Positions 24,594-33,839 of a stretch of DNA of 64,000 nucleotides are shown here, in pieces. The notes beneath the pieces were generated by a model that made no database searches, was not told where the DNA came from, and saw only the letters and a list, made by a program, of their open reading frames with translations. Numbering within the stretch: the stretch's first letter is position 1; each line of letters opens with the position of its first letter. Origin of the DNA: Verrucomicrobiia bacterium (GTDB lineage Bacteria; Verrucomicrobiota; Verrucomicrobiia; Verrucomicrobiales; Akkermansiaceae); the NCBI GenBank assembly GCA_030431475.1, contig JAUIJD010000023.1, forward strand, positions 1-64,000, in the 5' to 3' direction. The position numbers and the translations under genes were made by a program.

Positions 24594-25229
24594 TCACCCG
24601 GGAAGCGTTCCTCCTTCCACGGCCTCCGCCAGATCACAGAGGAAGTCGACCACCTCCTCGGCCTGACGCCGCGTCGCCTCGTCGGCGATCAGGCCCAGCT
24701 TCGCATAGGCGATGGTTCCATCCCCGATGTAGAGCGTCGCCTTCGACTTCCGCAGGTGCTCCGCCAACCGAACCCGCCGCTCCGCGGTCAGCACCGCCTC
24801 CAGGATCCGGGAATGATCCGCGCGGACATCCACGGCCTGATCAAAGGCCTCGTCACCGCTCATCCAGCGCGCCAGCCCACCGGCCCGCTGGCCGAAGCTG
24901 CGAAGCAGTCCCTTCGGCGTCATCTGCGCCCTCAGGGTCCGGTCCCTGAGTTCCAGCTTCACCAGGCTCTCGATCTGCCGTGATCCCTTCAGCCCCTTCC
25001 CCGGTGCCGAGAACGAGAGCTCGCGTCCGCGATAGCGACCATACAGCGACGGATCCGTGCGGATGAAGCCGCCCATCTTCGGCGGCGGCTGGTCGATCTC
25101 CAGACCGAACCGCCCGGCCAACCGGCGGTGCTGGTTCGCGATCCGCGCCGAAGAGACTTTGAGGATGACCCAGAAGATCCCGAGGCACAGGGCGAGCGGG
25201 ACCAGCAGGCGAAGAATCTCGGCTCCCAT
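24594..25229 (-). CDS. Membrane-anchored hypothetical protein
   Basis: 211 residues from ATG 25229; the 717-residue track ORF is antisense shadow of xylB fused to this gene. An N-terminal membrane helix ('ILRLLVPLALCLGIFWVILKV') is followed by a cytoplasmic domain: 'RLAGRFGLEIDQPPPKMGGFIRTDPSLYGRYRGREL' and a C-terminal region with helical 'AEHLRKSKATLYIGDGTIAYAKLGLI'. The pattern of comparing or measuring a 'RY.GRELSF' beta-rich domain is common in uncharacterised proteins; no function can be given. Confidence 0.6.
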   Translation of the reverse strand: MGAEILRLLVPLALCLGIFWVILKVSSARIANQHRRLAGRFGLEIDQPPPKMGGFIRTDPSLYGRYRGRELSFSAPGKGLKGSRQIESLVKLELRDRTLRAQMTPKGLLRSFGQRAGGLARWMSGDEAFDQAVDVRADHSRILEAVLTAERRVRLAEHLRKSKATLYIGDGTIAYAKLGLIADEATRRQAEEVVDFLCDLAEAVEGGTLPG

Positions 25230-25337
25230 GCCCCGAACCAACCGGCCCGCCCGCCCGAGGGCGAGTTCTTTCTCACCGTTCCCGAATGCCGCCCTTTCCC
25301 GCTGGCGGCGGCCCCGGGGGTCTGTTTCCCTTTGCCC

Positions 25338-26894
25338 ATGTTCCTCGGGCTCGATTCCTCCACCCAATCGCTCTCCGCCCTCGTCATCGACCCGGCGTCC
25401 GGTTCGGTCGTCGCCGAAGAGTCGGTGAACTTCGGAGCCGACCTGCCGGCCTACGACAGCCCCAGCGGCTTCATCCCCGGCGGCACCAACGGTGAGGTCC
25501 ACGCCGACCCGCGGATGTGGATCGAGGCGCTCGACCTCCTGTTCTCCCGCCTCGCGGAAAAGGCGGACCTCTCGACGATCGAGGCCGTCGCCTGCTCGGG
25601 CCAGCAGCACGGGTCGGTGTATCTCGACGCTTCCTTCGCCGACCGCCTCGCCACGCTCGATCCCGCCACGCCGCTCGTCGATCAGCTGGCCCCGGCCCTG
25701 ACCCGGGACACCTCGCCGATCTGGATGGACACTTCCACGGGAGACGAATGCCGGAGAATCGCCGACGCCCTGGGCGGCGACGCGGAGGTCTGCCGTCGCA
25801 GCGGATCGGTCGCCACCGAGCGCTTCACCGGCCCGCAGATCCGGCGCTTCTTCAAGCACGATGGCGAGGCCTACGGCCGCACCGCCGTCATCCATCTCGT
25901 CTCGTCCTTCATCGGCTCCATCCTCGCGGGCAGGAACATCGCCATCGACCATGGCGACGGCGCCGGCATGAACCTGCTCGACTTGAAGTCGCTCGACTGG
26001 GACGACGCGCTTCTCGAGGCCACCGCGCCCGGCCTCCGGGCGAAACTCCCGGCCACCGGGGCGTCGGCCACCGTCGCCGGCGGGATCAGCGGCTACTTCC
26101 CTTCGAAATACGGCATCTCTGGTAGTTGCCAGGTGGTTCTCTCGACCGGCGACAACCCCTCGTCCCTGGTGGGCATGGGCGCCACCCGCCCCGGCACCTT
26201 CGTCATCTCTCTGGGCACCAGCGACACCTTCTTCGCGGCGATGTCCGAGCCGGTGACCGACCCGAACGGCTTCGGTCACGTCTTCGGCAATCCGGCGGGC
26301 GGCTTCATGTCGCTGATCTGCTTCCGCAACGGTTCGTTGGCGCGCGAGGCGCTGCGCGATGCCCTCGGACTCGGCTGGGACGACTTCGACCGCGGAGCGC
26401 TCGCGCAAACCCCCGCCGGCAACGAGGGCAGGGTCATGCTCCCCTTCTTCGGCCCCGAGATCACGCCGCGGCACGACTTCGAGGGCCCGGTGCGGAACTT
26501 CCCGGACGACGCCCCCGCGCCGGTTCAGGTCCGCGCGCTGCTCGAGGGCCAGTTCCTCAACATGAAGCTCCACTCCCAGTGGCTCGGCGAATCGCCCGAA
26601 CTGATCCGGCTGACCGGCGGCGCCTCGCAGAACGACGGCATCGCCGGCCTGATCGCCGACATCTTCCAGGCGCCGGTCGAGCGTTTCGCCGTCGCCAACG
26701 GCGCCGCCCTCGGCGCGGCGATCCGGGCGGCGCACGCCTGCGGCCACGATCTCGAGCCGCTCACGACCGCCTTCTGCCAGCCGGCCCCCGACTCAAGGAT
26801 CGATCCCGATGCCGGCCTTGCCTCCGTCTACGAGTCGGCACTGTCACGCTACAAAACCCTGCTCACGTCCACCACCGGCGCGCCCGTCGCTTGA
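25338..26894 (+). CDS. xylB: Xylulokinase (FGGY family)
   Basis: 518 residues from ATG 25338 (MFLGLDSSTQSLSALVID), slightly longer than E. coli XylB. FGGY N-domain motifs 'ACSGQQHGSVYLD' and 'PIWMDTSTGDECRRI' are characteristic of xylulokinases, as is 'GDGAGMNLLDLKSLDWDD' with the catalytic Asp. The C-domain has 'ISLGTSDTFFA' and 'RLTGGASQNDGIAGLIADIF' with 'ANGAALGAAIRAA'. It phosphorylates D-xylulose to xylulose 5-phosphate for the pentose phosphate pathway. No xylose isomerase or transporter is in the window, so it may serve another ketose. Confidence 0.9.
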   Translation: MFLGLDSSTQSLSALVIDPASGSVVAEESVNFGADLPAYDSPSGFIPGGTNGEVHADPRMWIEALDLLFSRLAEKADLSTIEAVACSGQQHGSVYLDASFADRLATLDPATPLVDQLAPALTRDTSPIWMDTSTGDECRRIADALGGDAEVCRRSGSVATERFTGPQIRRFFKHDGEAYGRTAVIHLVSSFIGSILAGRNIAIDHGDGAGMNLLDLKSLDWDDALLEATAPGLRAKLPATGASATVAGGISGYFPSKYGISGSCQVVLSTGDNPSSLVGMGATRPGTFVISLGTSDTFFAAMSEPVTDPNGFGHVFGNPAGGFMSLICFRNGSLAREALRDALGLGWDDFDRGALAQTPAGNEGRVMLPFFGPEITPRHDFEGPVRNFPDDAPAPVQVRALLEGQFLNMKLHSQWLGESPELIRLTGGASQNDGIAGLIADIFQAPVERFAVANGAALGAAIRAAHACGHDLEPLTTAFCQPAPDSRIDPDAGLASVYESALSRYKTLLTSTTGAPVA

Positions 26895-26935
26895 CCTGTC
26901 CCCTCTCCTCTCTTTCCCTGCCTCAAACGAATGCC

Positions 26936-28489
26936 ATGAAACCCCTCCGCACCTTCTTCTGCCTCACCGCCCTGGCCATCGCCGCCGAAGGCGCCGTGAC
27001 CCTTGCCCCCGACTCGCCCGCCCTCTCGGTCGACGATTCCAGCTCTCCCGCCTCCGAGGCCATCGGCCTGTACCGGCAGGGGCGCACCACGGCCGGGGTC
27101 GAGGCCGCCCGTCCCCTGGCCGAGGCCGGCGACCCGGATGCGTTGTTCCTGCTCGGATTCGCCTCGGAGTCCGGCAACGGCACGACCCGCTCGCGCGAGA
27201 ACGCCCTCGAATTCTACCGCCGGGCCGCGGAGAAGGGTCACCTCGAGGCCAATGCCCGCCGCGCCCTGATCCTGCTCAACTCGGACAACGCCGACGATCG
27301 CGACGCCGCGCGCAAGGCGCTCGAGTCCGCGGTGGAGAAGGATCCTGCCAATGCCGGGCGCATGCTCGGTGAGGCGTGGCTGCGCGGCCTGCTGAGCGAG
27401 GAGCCCGACCCGGCCAAGGCGATCGAGTGGTGGACCACATCCTCCGACGCCGGGGACACCACCTCGCTGGTCCTTCTCGCCCGCCTCCACGACGGCCAGT
27501 TCGGTTTCCCCGACATCAAGGACGAGGAGAAGGCGATCGGCTTCTACCGCAAGGCCGCCGGCCTCGGCGAGGCGGCCGCCTTCCTTCCCCTCGGCTCGAG
27601 ATTGCTCAACGGCTCGGAAGAAGTGCGCGACGAGAAGGAAGGACGCCGCTGGCTCGACAAGGCGATCGAGAACGAGCAGATCACCGCCTACCTGGCGCTC
27701 GGAGACTACGAGGAGAACATCGGCGAGGATCTTGCGGCGGCGGTGGATGCCTACACCAAGGGCGCCGATGCCGGACAACCCGAGTGCATGCTGCGGTTGG
27801 CGAGAATCCACTACGGCGGCGACCTCGGGGAGGCGGACAAGGAAAAGGGTCTCGAGTGGCTCAACAAGGCCGCCGAGGCCGGACATCCGCAGGCTCACTA
27901 CGAACTCGCCGGCCTGCTTTCGCAGGAAGAGGAGCCCGATCGCCTGAAGGTCTACGGGCATCTCGTCGGTGCGGCGGATGGCGGCATCGCGGCGGCCCAG
28001 AACGAGCTCGGGCTGCTCTACCTCGCCGGAGGACTCGGCGCGTCCGATGCCCCGGCGGCGGCCTCGTGGTTCACCAAGGCGGCGAAAGCCGGCCACCCGG
28101 CCGCCCGTTTCAATCTCGCCACGCTCTTCGAGCGCGGGATCGGCGTCGATGCCAACATCAACAACGCCGGCGAACTCTACAGCCTCGCGATGGGACAGGG
28201 CCACGCCGAGGCCACCACCGCGCTGGCGAGGCTCTACGGCGCCGGGATCGGCACCGACCCGAATCCCGTGCGCGCCTGGGCCCTCGCCACCCTTGCCGTC
28301 GAGCGGGGAGACGAGAAGGCCAAGGATATCCTCGGGGAACTGTCCTCCTCGCTCACGCCCGAACTTCTGGGCGAAGCGAAGAAGGAACTGGAATCGCTGA
28401 AGAACGGTGGCAGCTCGACGGAAGCCGCCTCCGGGGACTCCGGCGAGGAGGCGCCGGTCGAGGAAGAGGCGGACGGGGGCGACGAATAG
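26936..28489 (+). CDS. Secreted Sel1-like repeat protein
   Basis: 517 residues from ATG 26936 with signal peptide 'LRTFFCLTALAIAAEG'. About ten Sel1-like (SLR) alpha/alpha repeats are recognisable by 'A..WY..AA..G...A...LA.LY..G', for example 'NALEFYRRAAEKGHLEANARRAL', 'KGLEWLNKAAEAGHPQAHYELAGL', 'AASWFTKAAKAGHPAARFNLATLFERG'. The last ~35 residues are acidic and low-complexity. Such proteins scaffold protein-protein contacts in the periplasm. It follows xylB by 41 bp, possibly in the same transcript without a functional link. Confidence 0.85.
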   Translation: MKPLRTFFCLTALAIAAEGAVTLAPDSPALSVDDSSSPASEAIGLYRQGRTTAGVEAARPLAEAGDPDALFLLGFASESGNGTTRSRENALEFYRRAAEKGHLEANARRALILLNSDNADDRDAARKALESAVEKDPANAGRMLGEAWLRGLLSEEPDPAKAIEWWTTSSDAGDTTSLVLLARLHDGQFGFPDIKDEEKAIGFYRKAAGLGEAAAFLPLGSRLLNGSEEVRDEKEGRRWLDKAIENEQITAYLALGDYEENIGEDLAAAVDAYTKGADAGQPECMLRLARIHYGGDLGEADKEKGLEWLNKAAEAGHPQAHYELAGLLSQEEEPDRLKVYGHLVGAADGGIAAAQNELGLLYLAGGLGASDAPAAASWFTKAAKAGHPAARFNLATLFERGIGVDANINNAGELYSLAMGQGHAEATTALARLYGAGIGTDPNPVRAWALATLAVERGDEKAKDILGELSSSLTPELLGEAKKELESLKNGGSSTEAASGDSGEEAPVEEEADGGDE

Positions 28490-28510
28490 TCCCCCCGGCC
28501 TCCGCCGGCC

Positions 28511-30304
28511 TCAGCTCAGCTGCGTCTCGACCAGCAGCCGATAGGTGCCCTCGTGGGTCATCAGCTCGTCGTGCGTGCCCTGCTCGACCACCTGCCCATG
28601 GTTCACCACCAGGATGCGGTCGGCGTGGCGGACGGTCGAAAGCCGGTGCGCGATCACCAGGCTCGTCCGGCCTTCCATCAGGCGCTCCAGCGCTTCGTTG
28701 ACCAGGCGTTCGCTTTCGGCATCGAGCGCCGAAGTCGCCTCGTCGAGCAGGAGGATCCGCGGGTCCGCGAGAATCGCCCGGGCGATGGCGATCCGCTGCC
28801 GCTGCCCCCCGGAGAGCTTCACGCCCCGCGGGCCGACCACGGTGTCGTAGCCTTCGGACAAGGCTTCGATGAACTCGTGGGCGTTGGCTTCCTTCGCGGC
28901 GCGCTCGATGTCCCCGGCGGAGGCATCCGGCCGCCCGTAGCCGATGTTCTCCCGGATCGTCCCGCCGAAAAGCAGCACCTCCTGGGGCACCACCGCGATC
29001 CTTCGACGCAGCGAGGCGAGATCGAGCGAGGCGGCATCACGGCCGTCGAAAAGCACCCGGCCCGACTCCGGTCGGTAGTAGCCGAGCACCATCGAGAAAA
29101 TCGTCGATTTGCCCGCGCCCGACGGGCCGACCAGCGCGATTCTCGAACCCGTGGCGATCTCGAAGTCCACCCCATCGAGCACCTTGCGCTCGGGACGTGA
29201 GGGATAGCGGAAGCTCACACCGGAAAAGGCGAGCCCGCCGCCCAATGACTCCACTATTTCTCCCCCCTCGGTCTCGGAACGCTCGCCCATGATCTCGCGC
29301 AGGCGCTCGGTCGCGCCGGTCATCGCCTGCACCTGGGAGACGATTTCGGGCATCGACCCGAGCGAGGCGCCGACGAAAACGCTGAAAAGGACGAAGCCGC
29401 TGAACTGCTCGTGCGTCAGGTCGCCGGCAACCATCATCCGGACCCCCAGCCAGGTGACGCCGGCAATGGTGCCGAACATCACGAAGATCACGAAGGCGAG
29501 GAAGCTGGCCCGGGCGAACGCGCCCCGGAGGGTGACATGATAGAAGCGGCCCAGCGCGTCGCTGTAGCGTTCGCCTTCGAAGTTCTCGTTGGTGAAGGCC
29601 TTGACCTCGGTGATCGACTGGACGCTTTCCTCGATCACCGTACCGGCCTCCGCGAGGGCGTCCTGGGCGTCCTTCGAGTAGCCCCTCACCCGGCGTCCGG
29701 CGATCGCCACCGCCAGCACCACGAAGGGCACGCTGCCGAGCATCGCCAGCGACAGCTTCCACGACATGACGAAGACCAGCATCAGGGAGCCGGTCAGCAC
29801 CACCACCTGGCGGGCGGCCTGCGGGAGCGTGGTCATGAGCGTTTCGCGCACCGTGGCGAGATCCGCCGCCACGCGGGTGCTCAGCGCCCCCGAGCGATGC
29901 TCCTGGAAAAACGGAAGCGGCAGTCGCAGCAGGCGGGCGAAGAGATCCTTGCGAAGATCGTTCAGCGCCGCCTCGCCCGAGCGGATGAACCCCTGGACCC
30001 GGAAGAATCCGATGAGTGCCTGCAGTGCCAGCGCCCCGAGCAACCACAGGATGGTGCGATTCGCCGACTGCAGGATCTCCTCCCTCGGAACGCCCTCGCG
30101 CAGATCGTCGACGGTCCCGCCGAAGAGTTCCTTCATGAACCAGGGGAAGGCGAGGGCCAGGCCGGCCGAGGCGAAGAGGGCCAGCAGCGACGGGATGAAC
30201 ACCCGGCGGTGCGGGCGCAGGTAGGACAGCACCCAGCGCAGGCCTTCCGTGGAAAAACGTGAGCCCTTCGCCTTGTCGCTTCCCGTTTCCGTGTCGCTCG
30301 CCAT
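28511..30304 (-). CDS. ABC exporter, fused permease and ATPase (MsbA/multidrug type)
   Basis: 597 residues. Six-helix transmembrane domain (about 25-330), including 'FIPSLLALFASAGLALAFPWFM'. Nucleotide-binding domain: Walker A 'LVGPSGAGKSTIFSM', Q-loop 'AVVPQEVLLF', signature 'VKLSGGQRQRIAIARA', Walker B 'ILLLDEATSALDAE', switch His 'VIAHRLSTV'. It acts as a homodimer or heterodimer exporting a hydrophobic substrate (lipid, drug or peptide) across the inner membrane. It is convergent with the SLR gene, 21 bp apart. The substrate cannot be told from sequence. Confidence 0.92.
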   Translation of the reverse strand: MASDTETGSDKAKGSRFSTEGLRWVLSYLRPHRRVFIPSLLALFASAGLALAFPWFMKELFGGTVDDLREGVPREEILQSANRTILWLLGALALQALIGFFRVQGFIRSGEAALNDLRKDLFARLLRLPLPFFQEHRSGALSTRVAADLATVRETLMTTLPQAARQVVVLTGSLMLVFVMSWKLSLAMLGSVPFVVLAVAIAGRRVRGYSKDAQDALAEAGTVIEESVQSITEVKAFTNENFEGERYSDALGRFYHVTLRGAFARASFLAFVIFVMFGTIAGVTWLGVRMMVAGDLTHEQFSGFVLFSVFVGASLGSMPEIVSQVQAMTGATERLREIMGERSETEGGEIVESLGGGLAFSGVSFRYPSRPERKVLDGVDFEIATGSRIALVGPSGAGKSTIFSMVLGYYRPESGRVLFDGRDAASLDLASLRRRIAVVPQEVLLFGGTIRENIGYGRPDASAGDIERAAKEANAHEFIEALSEGYDTVVGPRGVKLSGGQRQRIAIARAILADPRILLLDEATSALDAESERLVNEALERLMEGRTSLVIAHRLSTVRHADRILVVNHGQVVEQGTHDELMTHEGTYRLLVETQLS

Positions 30305-30480
30305 CCGCGCGATGGGAGACCATCACCCGCCCGCCCGCAAGAAGTTCCAAAAGAGAAGTGCCGGGACCGGGGGACGGCGCTTCCTCCGGACTTCTGCGAA
30401 GGAAATGCGGCGCATCTCGGTCACCGGCAGCGATCCCGGGGCGGGACGGATTCGCCCCGACGATGACAAGGGCGCCACCG

Positions 30481-31506
30481 CTACTCCAGCGGGATGGTGA
30501 AGATCCCGGTTTCGCCGCCCTGGCGGTAGCTGGAAATGAACACCCGGGGCACGCCCTCGCCGTCGAGAAGAACCGCCGGACGCTCCATTCGATCCGCCTT
30601 GAACACGCTCCCGTCGGCCGCCTTGAAGCCCTTCGGAGAAAACTCGTAGTGCGCGGCCTTCCCCCAGCCCAGGCCGTCCTCGGAGGTGATCATGCCGAAG
30701 TGGGTGTGGGCGTGGAAAATCGCGTAGTAGCGCTCGCGGGTGGCATCGTACCACACCGAGGCATCCTCGGTGTCGAAGTCACGGATCGCCAGCTTCGGCT
30801 GGATCGTCCACGGGCCCTTCGGATCTTCCGCCAACGCGATGCCCTGCACGCGCGGCGAGCGACCGACCTTCTTCCGGTCACCCTTGATCATCATCAGGAA
30901 GCCGCCGCCGGGGCGTTCGACCACCGCCGGGTTGACGGTGATCTTGAAAACCGGCTCGGCGGGCTCGATGCAGGGCTGATCGAAACGCTTCCACGGACCA
31001 TCGAGCGTGTCGGCCACCGCCACTCCGCAGCGCTGGTTGTTTCGCAGCGGCATCCAGTTCGGATGTCCGTAGCCACCCTTCGCCGTCGCCACGAGCTCCT
31101 CCCCGGTCAGATCGAGATGGGTGCCGATGTAGTAGAGGTAGTAGTGATCCCCGAACTTCTTCACCTTCGGGTTGTGGGCGGTGATGGCATCCCAGTGCCC
31201 CTCTCCCCTTCCCCGGAGCACCGTCTTTTCATAGGTCCAGGGGCCTGCCGGCGAGTCCGACACCGCCATCGCGATCTCCGAGTGGGTCAGCCAGCTCGTG
31301 AACCCGATCGACTTCGGAAAGCGGGAGTAGAACAGCCGGTAGCGGCCGTCCTCATCGCGGATGACCGAGCCCCCCCAGTTGAACCACTCCTCCGAGACGA
31401 AGCGGTTCTCCGGCTCGAAGGGCCGAAGCTCCGCCCGGTAGGTATCGGTGGATCCCCCGGCCTGAAGGACCAGGGCGGAGAGAGTGAGCAGGCATCGCAT
31501 TTTCAT
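30481..31506 (-). CDS. Secreted five-bladed beta-propeller glycoside hydrolase-like protein
   Basis: 341 residues from ATG 31506 with signal 'MKMRCLLTLSALVLQAGG'. Blade motifs typical of GH43/GH32/GH117-type propellers: 'FNWGGSVIRDEDGRYRLFYSRF', 'HWDAITAHNPKVKKFGDHYYLYYIGT', 'TVNPAVVERPGGGFLMMIKGD', 'EDASVWYDATRERYYAIFHAH'. The acidic residues are well placed for a retaining or inverting glycosidase, but the family cannot be fixed by eye. It is 19 bp downstream of the alpha-L-fucosidase gene, so the two are co-transcribed. A role in breaking down fucose-containing polysaccharides is inferred. Confidence 0.65.
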   Translation of the reverse strand: MKMRCLLTLSALVLQAGGSTDTYRAELRPFEPENRFVSEEWFNWGGSVIRDEDGRYRLFYSRFPKSIGFTSWLTHSEIAMAVSDSPAGPWTYEKTVLRGRGEGHWDAITAHNPKVKKFGDHYYLYYIGTHLDLTGEELVATAKGGYGHPNWMPLRNNQRCGVAVADTLDGPWKRFDQPCIEPAEPVFKITVNPAVVERPGGGFLMMIKGDRKKVGRSPRVQGIALAEDPKGPWTIQPKLAIRDFDTEDASVWYDATRERYYAIFHAHTHFGMITSEDGLGWGKAAHYEFSPKGFKAADGSVFKADRMERPAVLLDGEGVPRVFISSYRQGGETGIFTIPLE

Positions 31507-31525
31507 GATTTGAAGGGGTGGGAGA

Positions 31526-33787
31526 TCAATCGACGAGCACGCCGAACTCCGCGGCACCGGCGTAGGGTTTGCCCTGCGCACCGGCGGTGGAAATCAGCCG
31601 GATGTGGCGGGCCTCGTGCGGCTCGGAAAAGCGGAAGTTCCGCTGCGAGGGGTCGTTGAGCAGATTGCCGAACTCGAAATCCCCGACCTTCGTCCACCCG
31701 GTGCCATCCACGCTCACCTCGATCCGGCCGCGCTCGATCATGCTGTCGGGCACCCGCCGGTCCTGACGCGGGAGGTAGGTGATTCCGGTCAGCTTGAACG
31801 ATCGCCCGAGGTCCACTTCCAGCCCGTGCGGATGGTCCGGTGCCGGCGCCGACCACCGGCTGTGCCAGAACGTGGCGGGGTCGCCATCGATGGCCATCGC
31901 GGCGCCGAACTTCGCGCTCTCCTCACTGGTTGCGGTGACCTTCCATCCCTTCTTGGCGGGGCCGAACCGGAAGCCCGCCACCGGGCCTTCGGCCTCGGCG
32001 GAGAAAGCCCGCGCCTTCACCAACCCGCCGTCCGCCAGGGGAATCGGCGATCCGTAGGCCGGCGACCGCCGGTCCGGGTCGGAGCCGTCGAGAGTGTAGC
32101 GGATCTCGAGACCGGTCGTCCTGAAGCCTCCGCCCTTGCCACGGAACGAAGGCTCATCGAGCGAAAGGGACACGGTCCCGTCGGCATCGGCCGATGCCTT
32201 CACCGGCAAGGGCGGCTGGCGGTAGAAATGCGCCGAGACCTCGGCGATGCCCGGCTCGGCACGACTCTCCAGCACGCGCAGACGCAGCTTGTCGGTCGTC
32301 ACCGCCGGGAATCGAAGGATGCGCTTGTGACCGACGTTGGTCGCCGCCGCGACCTCCCGCCACTCCCCGTCGATCCACGCATCCAGTGCGTGACGTTCGA
32401 TGCGCTCTCCGTGCCGGGTGATCGATTCCCGGACGACGAAACGGTTCACCAGCGTGGCCTCCGGCAGCTCCACCACCACTTCGCCGGTCCGTCCGGAAAG
32501 CATCCGGCCGGTCCCCGCATCCCCGTCCTCAAGCTCGGGGGCCACGCCGCCCTTCGAAAGGCTGCTGCCGTAGGTTTCACGAATCCGGCGACCGACCTCG
32601 ATCAGGCACTTGCGATCCTCTTCGGAAAACCGCCCGTCCCGGTTCGGAGGCACGTTGAGCATGAACACCGAGTTCCCTCCGGTGGCCCGTTCGTAGATGT
32701 CGAACACGTCGTCGGGCGTGCGCACCTGCTGCTCGTCATCATTGCGCCAGAACCAGCCGTTCCGGATCGAGGTATTGGTCTCGGCCGGCCGGTAGTAGAG
32801 ATACTTCGCATCCATCAATTTGGCGCGGGAACCGATGTCCTGCGGCGTGTTGTCATTCCACTCGGACTCGTCCGGATGCACCGGCAGCGGCACCACGTTC
32901 CATTCGGATTCCCGGGTGCCCCCGGCCTCGTTGCCGCACCAACGGACATCCGGACCCTTGCCGAAGATGACCGCCTCGGGCGCCAAAGTACGAATCAGCT
33001 CGTACCAGGCCCCGTAGGTGTAGGTCTGCCCGCCCTTGCGCTTCGGATGCGCGCCGTCGAACCAGACCTCGCACACCGGACCATACTCGGTGAGCATCTC
33101 GTAGAGCTGGTTGAGCATGTAGCGGTTGTAGTCGTCGCACTCGAATTCGAAGACCGGAGCCCCGTCCGGCCGGTCGCCCCGGACCCTGGTCGGATCGCTC
33201 TTGAACGATGCGGGATCGGTCGGGATCACGGAGGCCCGATAACGGCTGCCGTTGCCGTAGAGGCCGACCTTCGACTCGATCTGATAGAGATCCGCGGGCG
33301 AGAGATAGACGCCGAATCCCAACCCGTGCTTCCGGCACGACTCGGAGAGCATCCGCGCGATGTCGCCCTGTCCGTTCCGGTAGGGCGAGTTCCGGATCGT
33401 CTGGTGGTCCTCGTAGCGGGACGGCCACAGGACGTAGCCATCGTGGTGCTTGAAGGTCATGACCACGACCTCGATTCCCGCGGCCTTCATCGTTTCGCAC
33501 CATTGATCGGTGTCCACCTCCTCCGGCGCGAAGGTCGCGGGATCCTCCATTCCGTTGCCCCATTCCTTGCCCGTGAAGGTGTTCGGCCCGAAGTGGATGA
33601 AGCCGATGAACTCGCGATCGAGATACGCCGCCTGACGCGCGGTCGGCACCACATGCGCGGCCTTCTCGAGGATCGTCTCGGGAGAGTCGGAAGGCTCGAT
33701 CTTGTGCAGGTTCGAGAGCTCGACCCCGGCCAGGCTCGAACCCAGAAGGACCCCGATCGAGGCCAGCAGAATCACTTTCATCATCAC
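31526..33787 (-). CDS. Alpha-L-fucosidase (GH29) with C-terminal F5/8-type C domain
   Basis: 753 residues with signal 'MMMKVILLASIGVLLGSSLAG'. The GH29 (beta/alpha)8 domain has 'FIGFIHFGPNTFTGKEWGNG', 'VVMTFKHHDGYVLWPSRYEDH', 'NSPYRNGQGDIARMLSESC' and the nucleophile region 'VCEVWFDGAHPKRKGGQ'. After it, 'FMLNVPPNRDGRFSEEDR' closes the catalytic unit. A discoidin-like segment, an Fn3/CHB_HEX-type linker ('GLEIRYTLDGSDPDRRSPAYG') and a final F5/8 type C domain (about 610-750: 'FGAAMAIDGDPATFWHSRW') follow and probably bind carbohydrate. It releases L-fucose from glycans outside the cytoplasm. First gene of a two-gene operon. Confidence 0.9.
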   Translation of the reverse strand: MMMKVILLASIGVLLGSSLAGVELSNLHKIEPSDSPETILEKAAHVVPTARQAAYLDREFIGFIHFGPNTFTGKEWGNGMEDPATFAPEEVDTDQWCETMKAAGIEVVVMTFKHHDGYVLWPSRYEDHQTIRNSPYRNGQGDIARMLSESCRKHGLGFGVYLSPADLYQIESKVGLYGNGSRYRASVIPTDPASFKSDPTRVRGDRPDGAPVFEFECDDYNRYMLNQLYEMLTEYGPVCEVWFDGAHPKRKGGQTYTYGAWYELIRTLAPEAVIFGKGPDVRWCGNEAGGTRESEWNVVPLPVHPDESEWNDNTPQDIGSRAKLMDAKYLYYRPAETNTSIRNGWFWRNDDEQQVRTPDDVFDIYERATGGNSVFMLNVPPNRDGRFSEEDRKCLIEVGRRIRETYGSSLSKGGVAPELEDGDAGTGRMLSGRTGEVVVELPEATLVNRFVVRESITRHGERIERHALDAWIDGEWREVAAATNVGHKRILRFPAVTTDKLRLRVLESRAEPGIAEVSAHFYRQPPLPVKASADADGTVSLSLDEPSFRGKGGGFRTTGLEIRYTLDGSDPDRRSPAYGSPIPLADGGLVKARAFSAEAEGPVAGFRFGPAKKGWKVTATSEESAKFGAAMAIDGDPATFWHSRWSAPAPDHPHGLEVDLGRSFKLTGITYLPRQDRRVPDSMIERGRIEVSVDGTGWTKVGDFEFGNLLNDPSQRNFRFSEPHEARHIRLISTAGAQGKPYAGAAEFGVLVD

Positions 33788-33839
33788 GACGAGAGCTTTA
33801 CGCCCACATCGCGAGAAATCCTACGAAAATCCCCCGGAT

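Noticed and set aside
24594-26747. 717-residue minus-strand ORF
   Set aside because: Only the C-terminal 211 residues (from 25229) look like a protein; the rest is the antisense frame of xylB.
28490-28510. Terminator between the Sel1-repeat and ABC exporter genes
   Set aside because: A GC-rich 'ccggcctccgccgg' hairpin is present but without a T-run on either strand.
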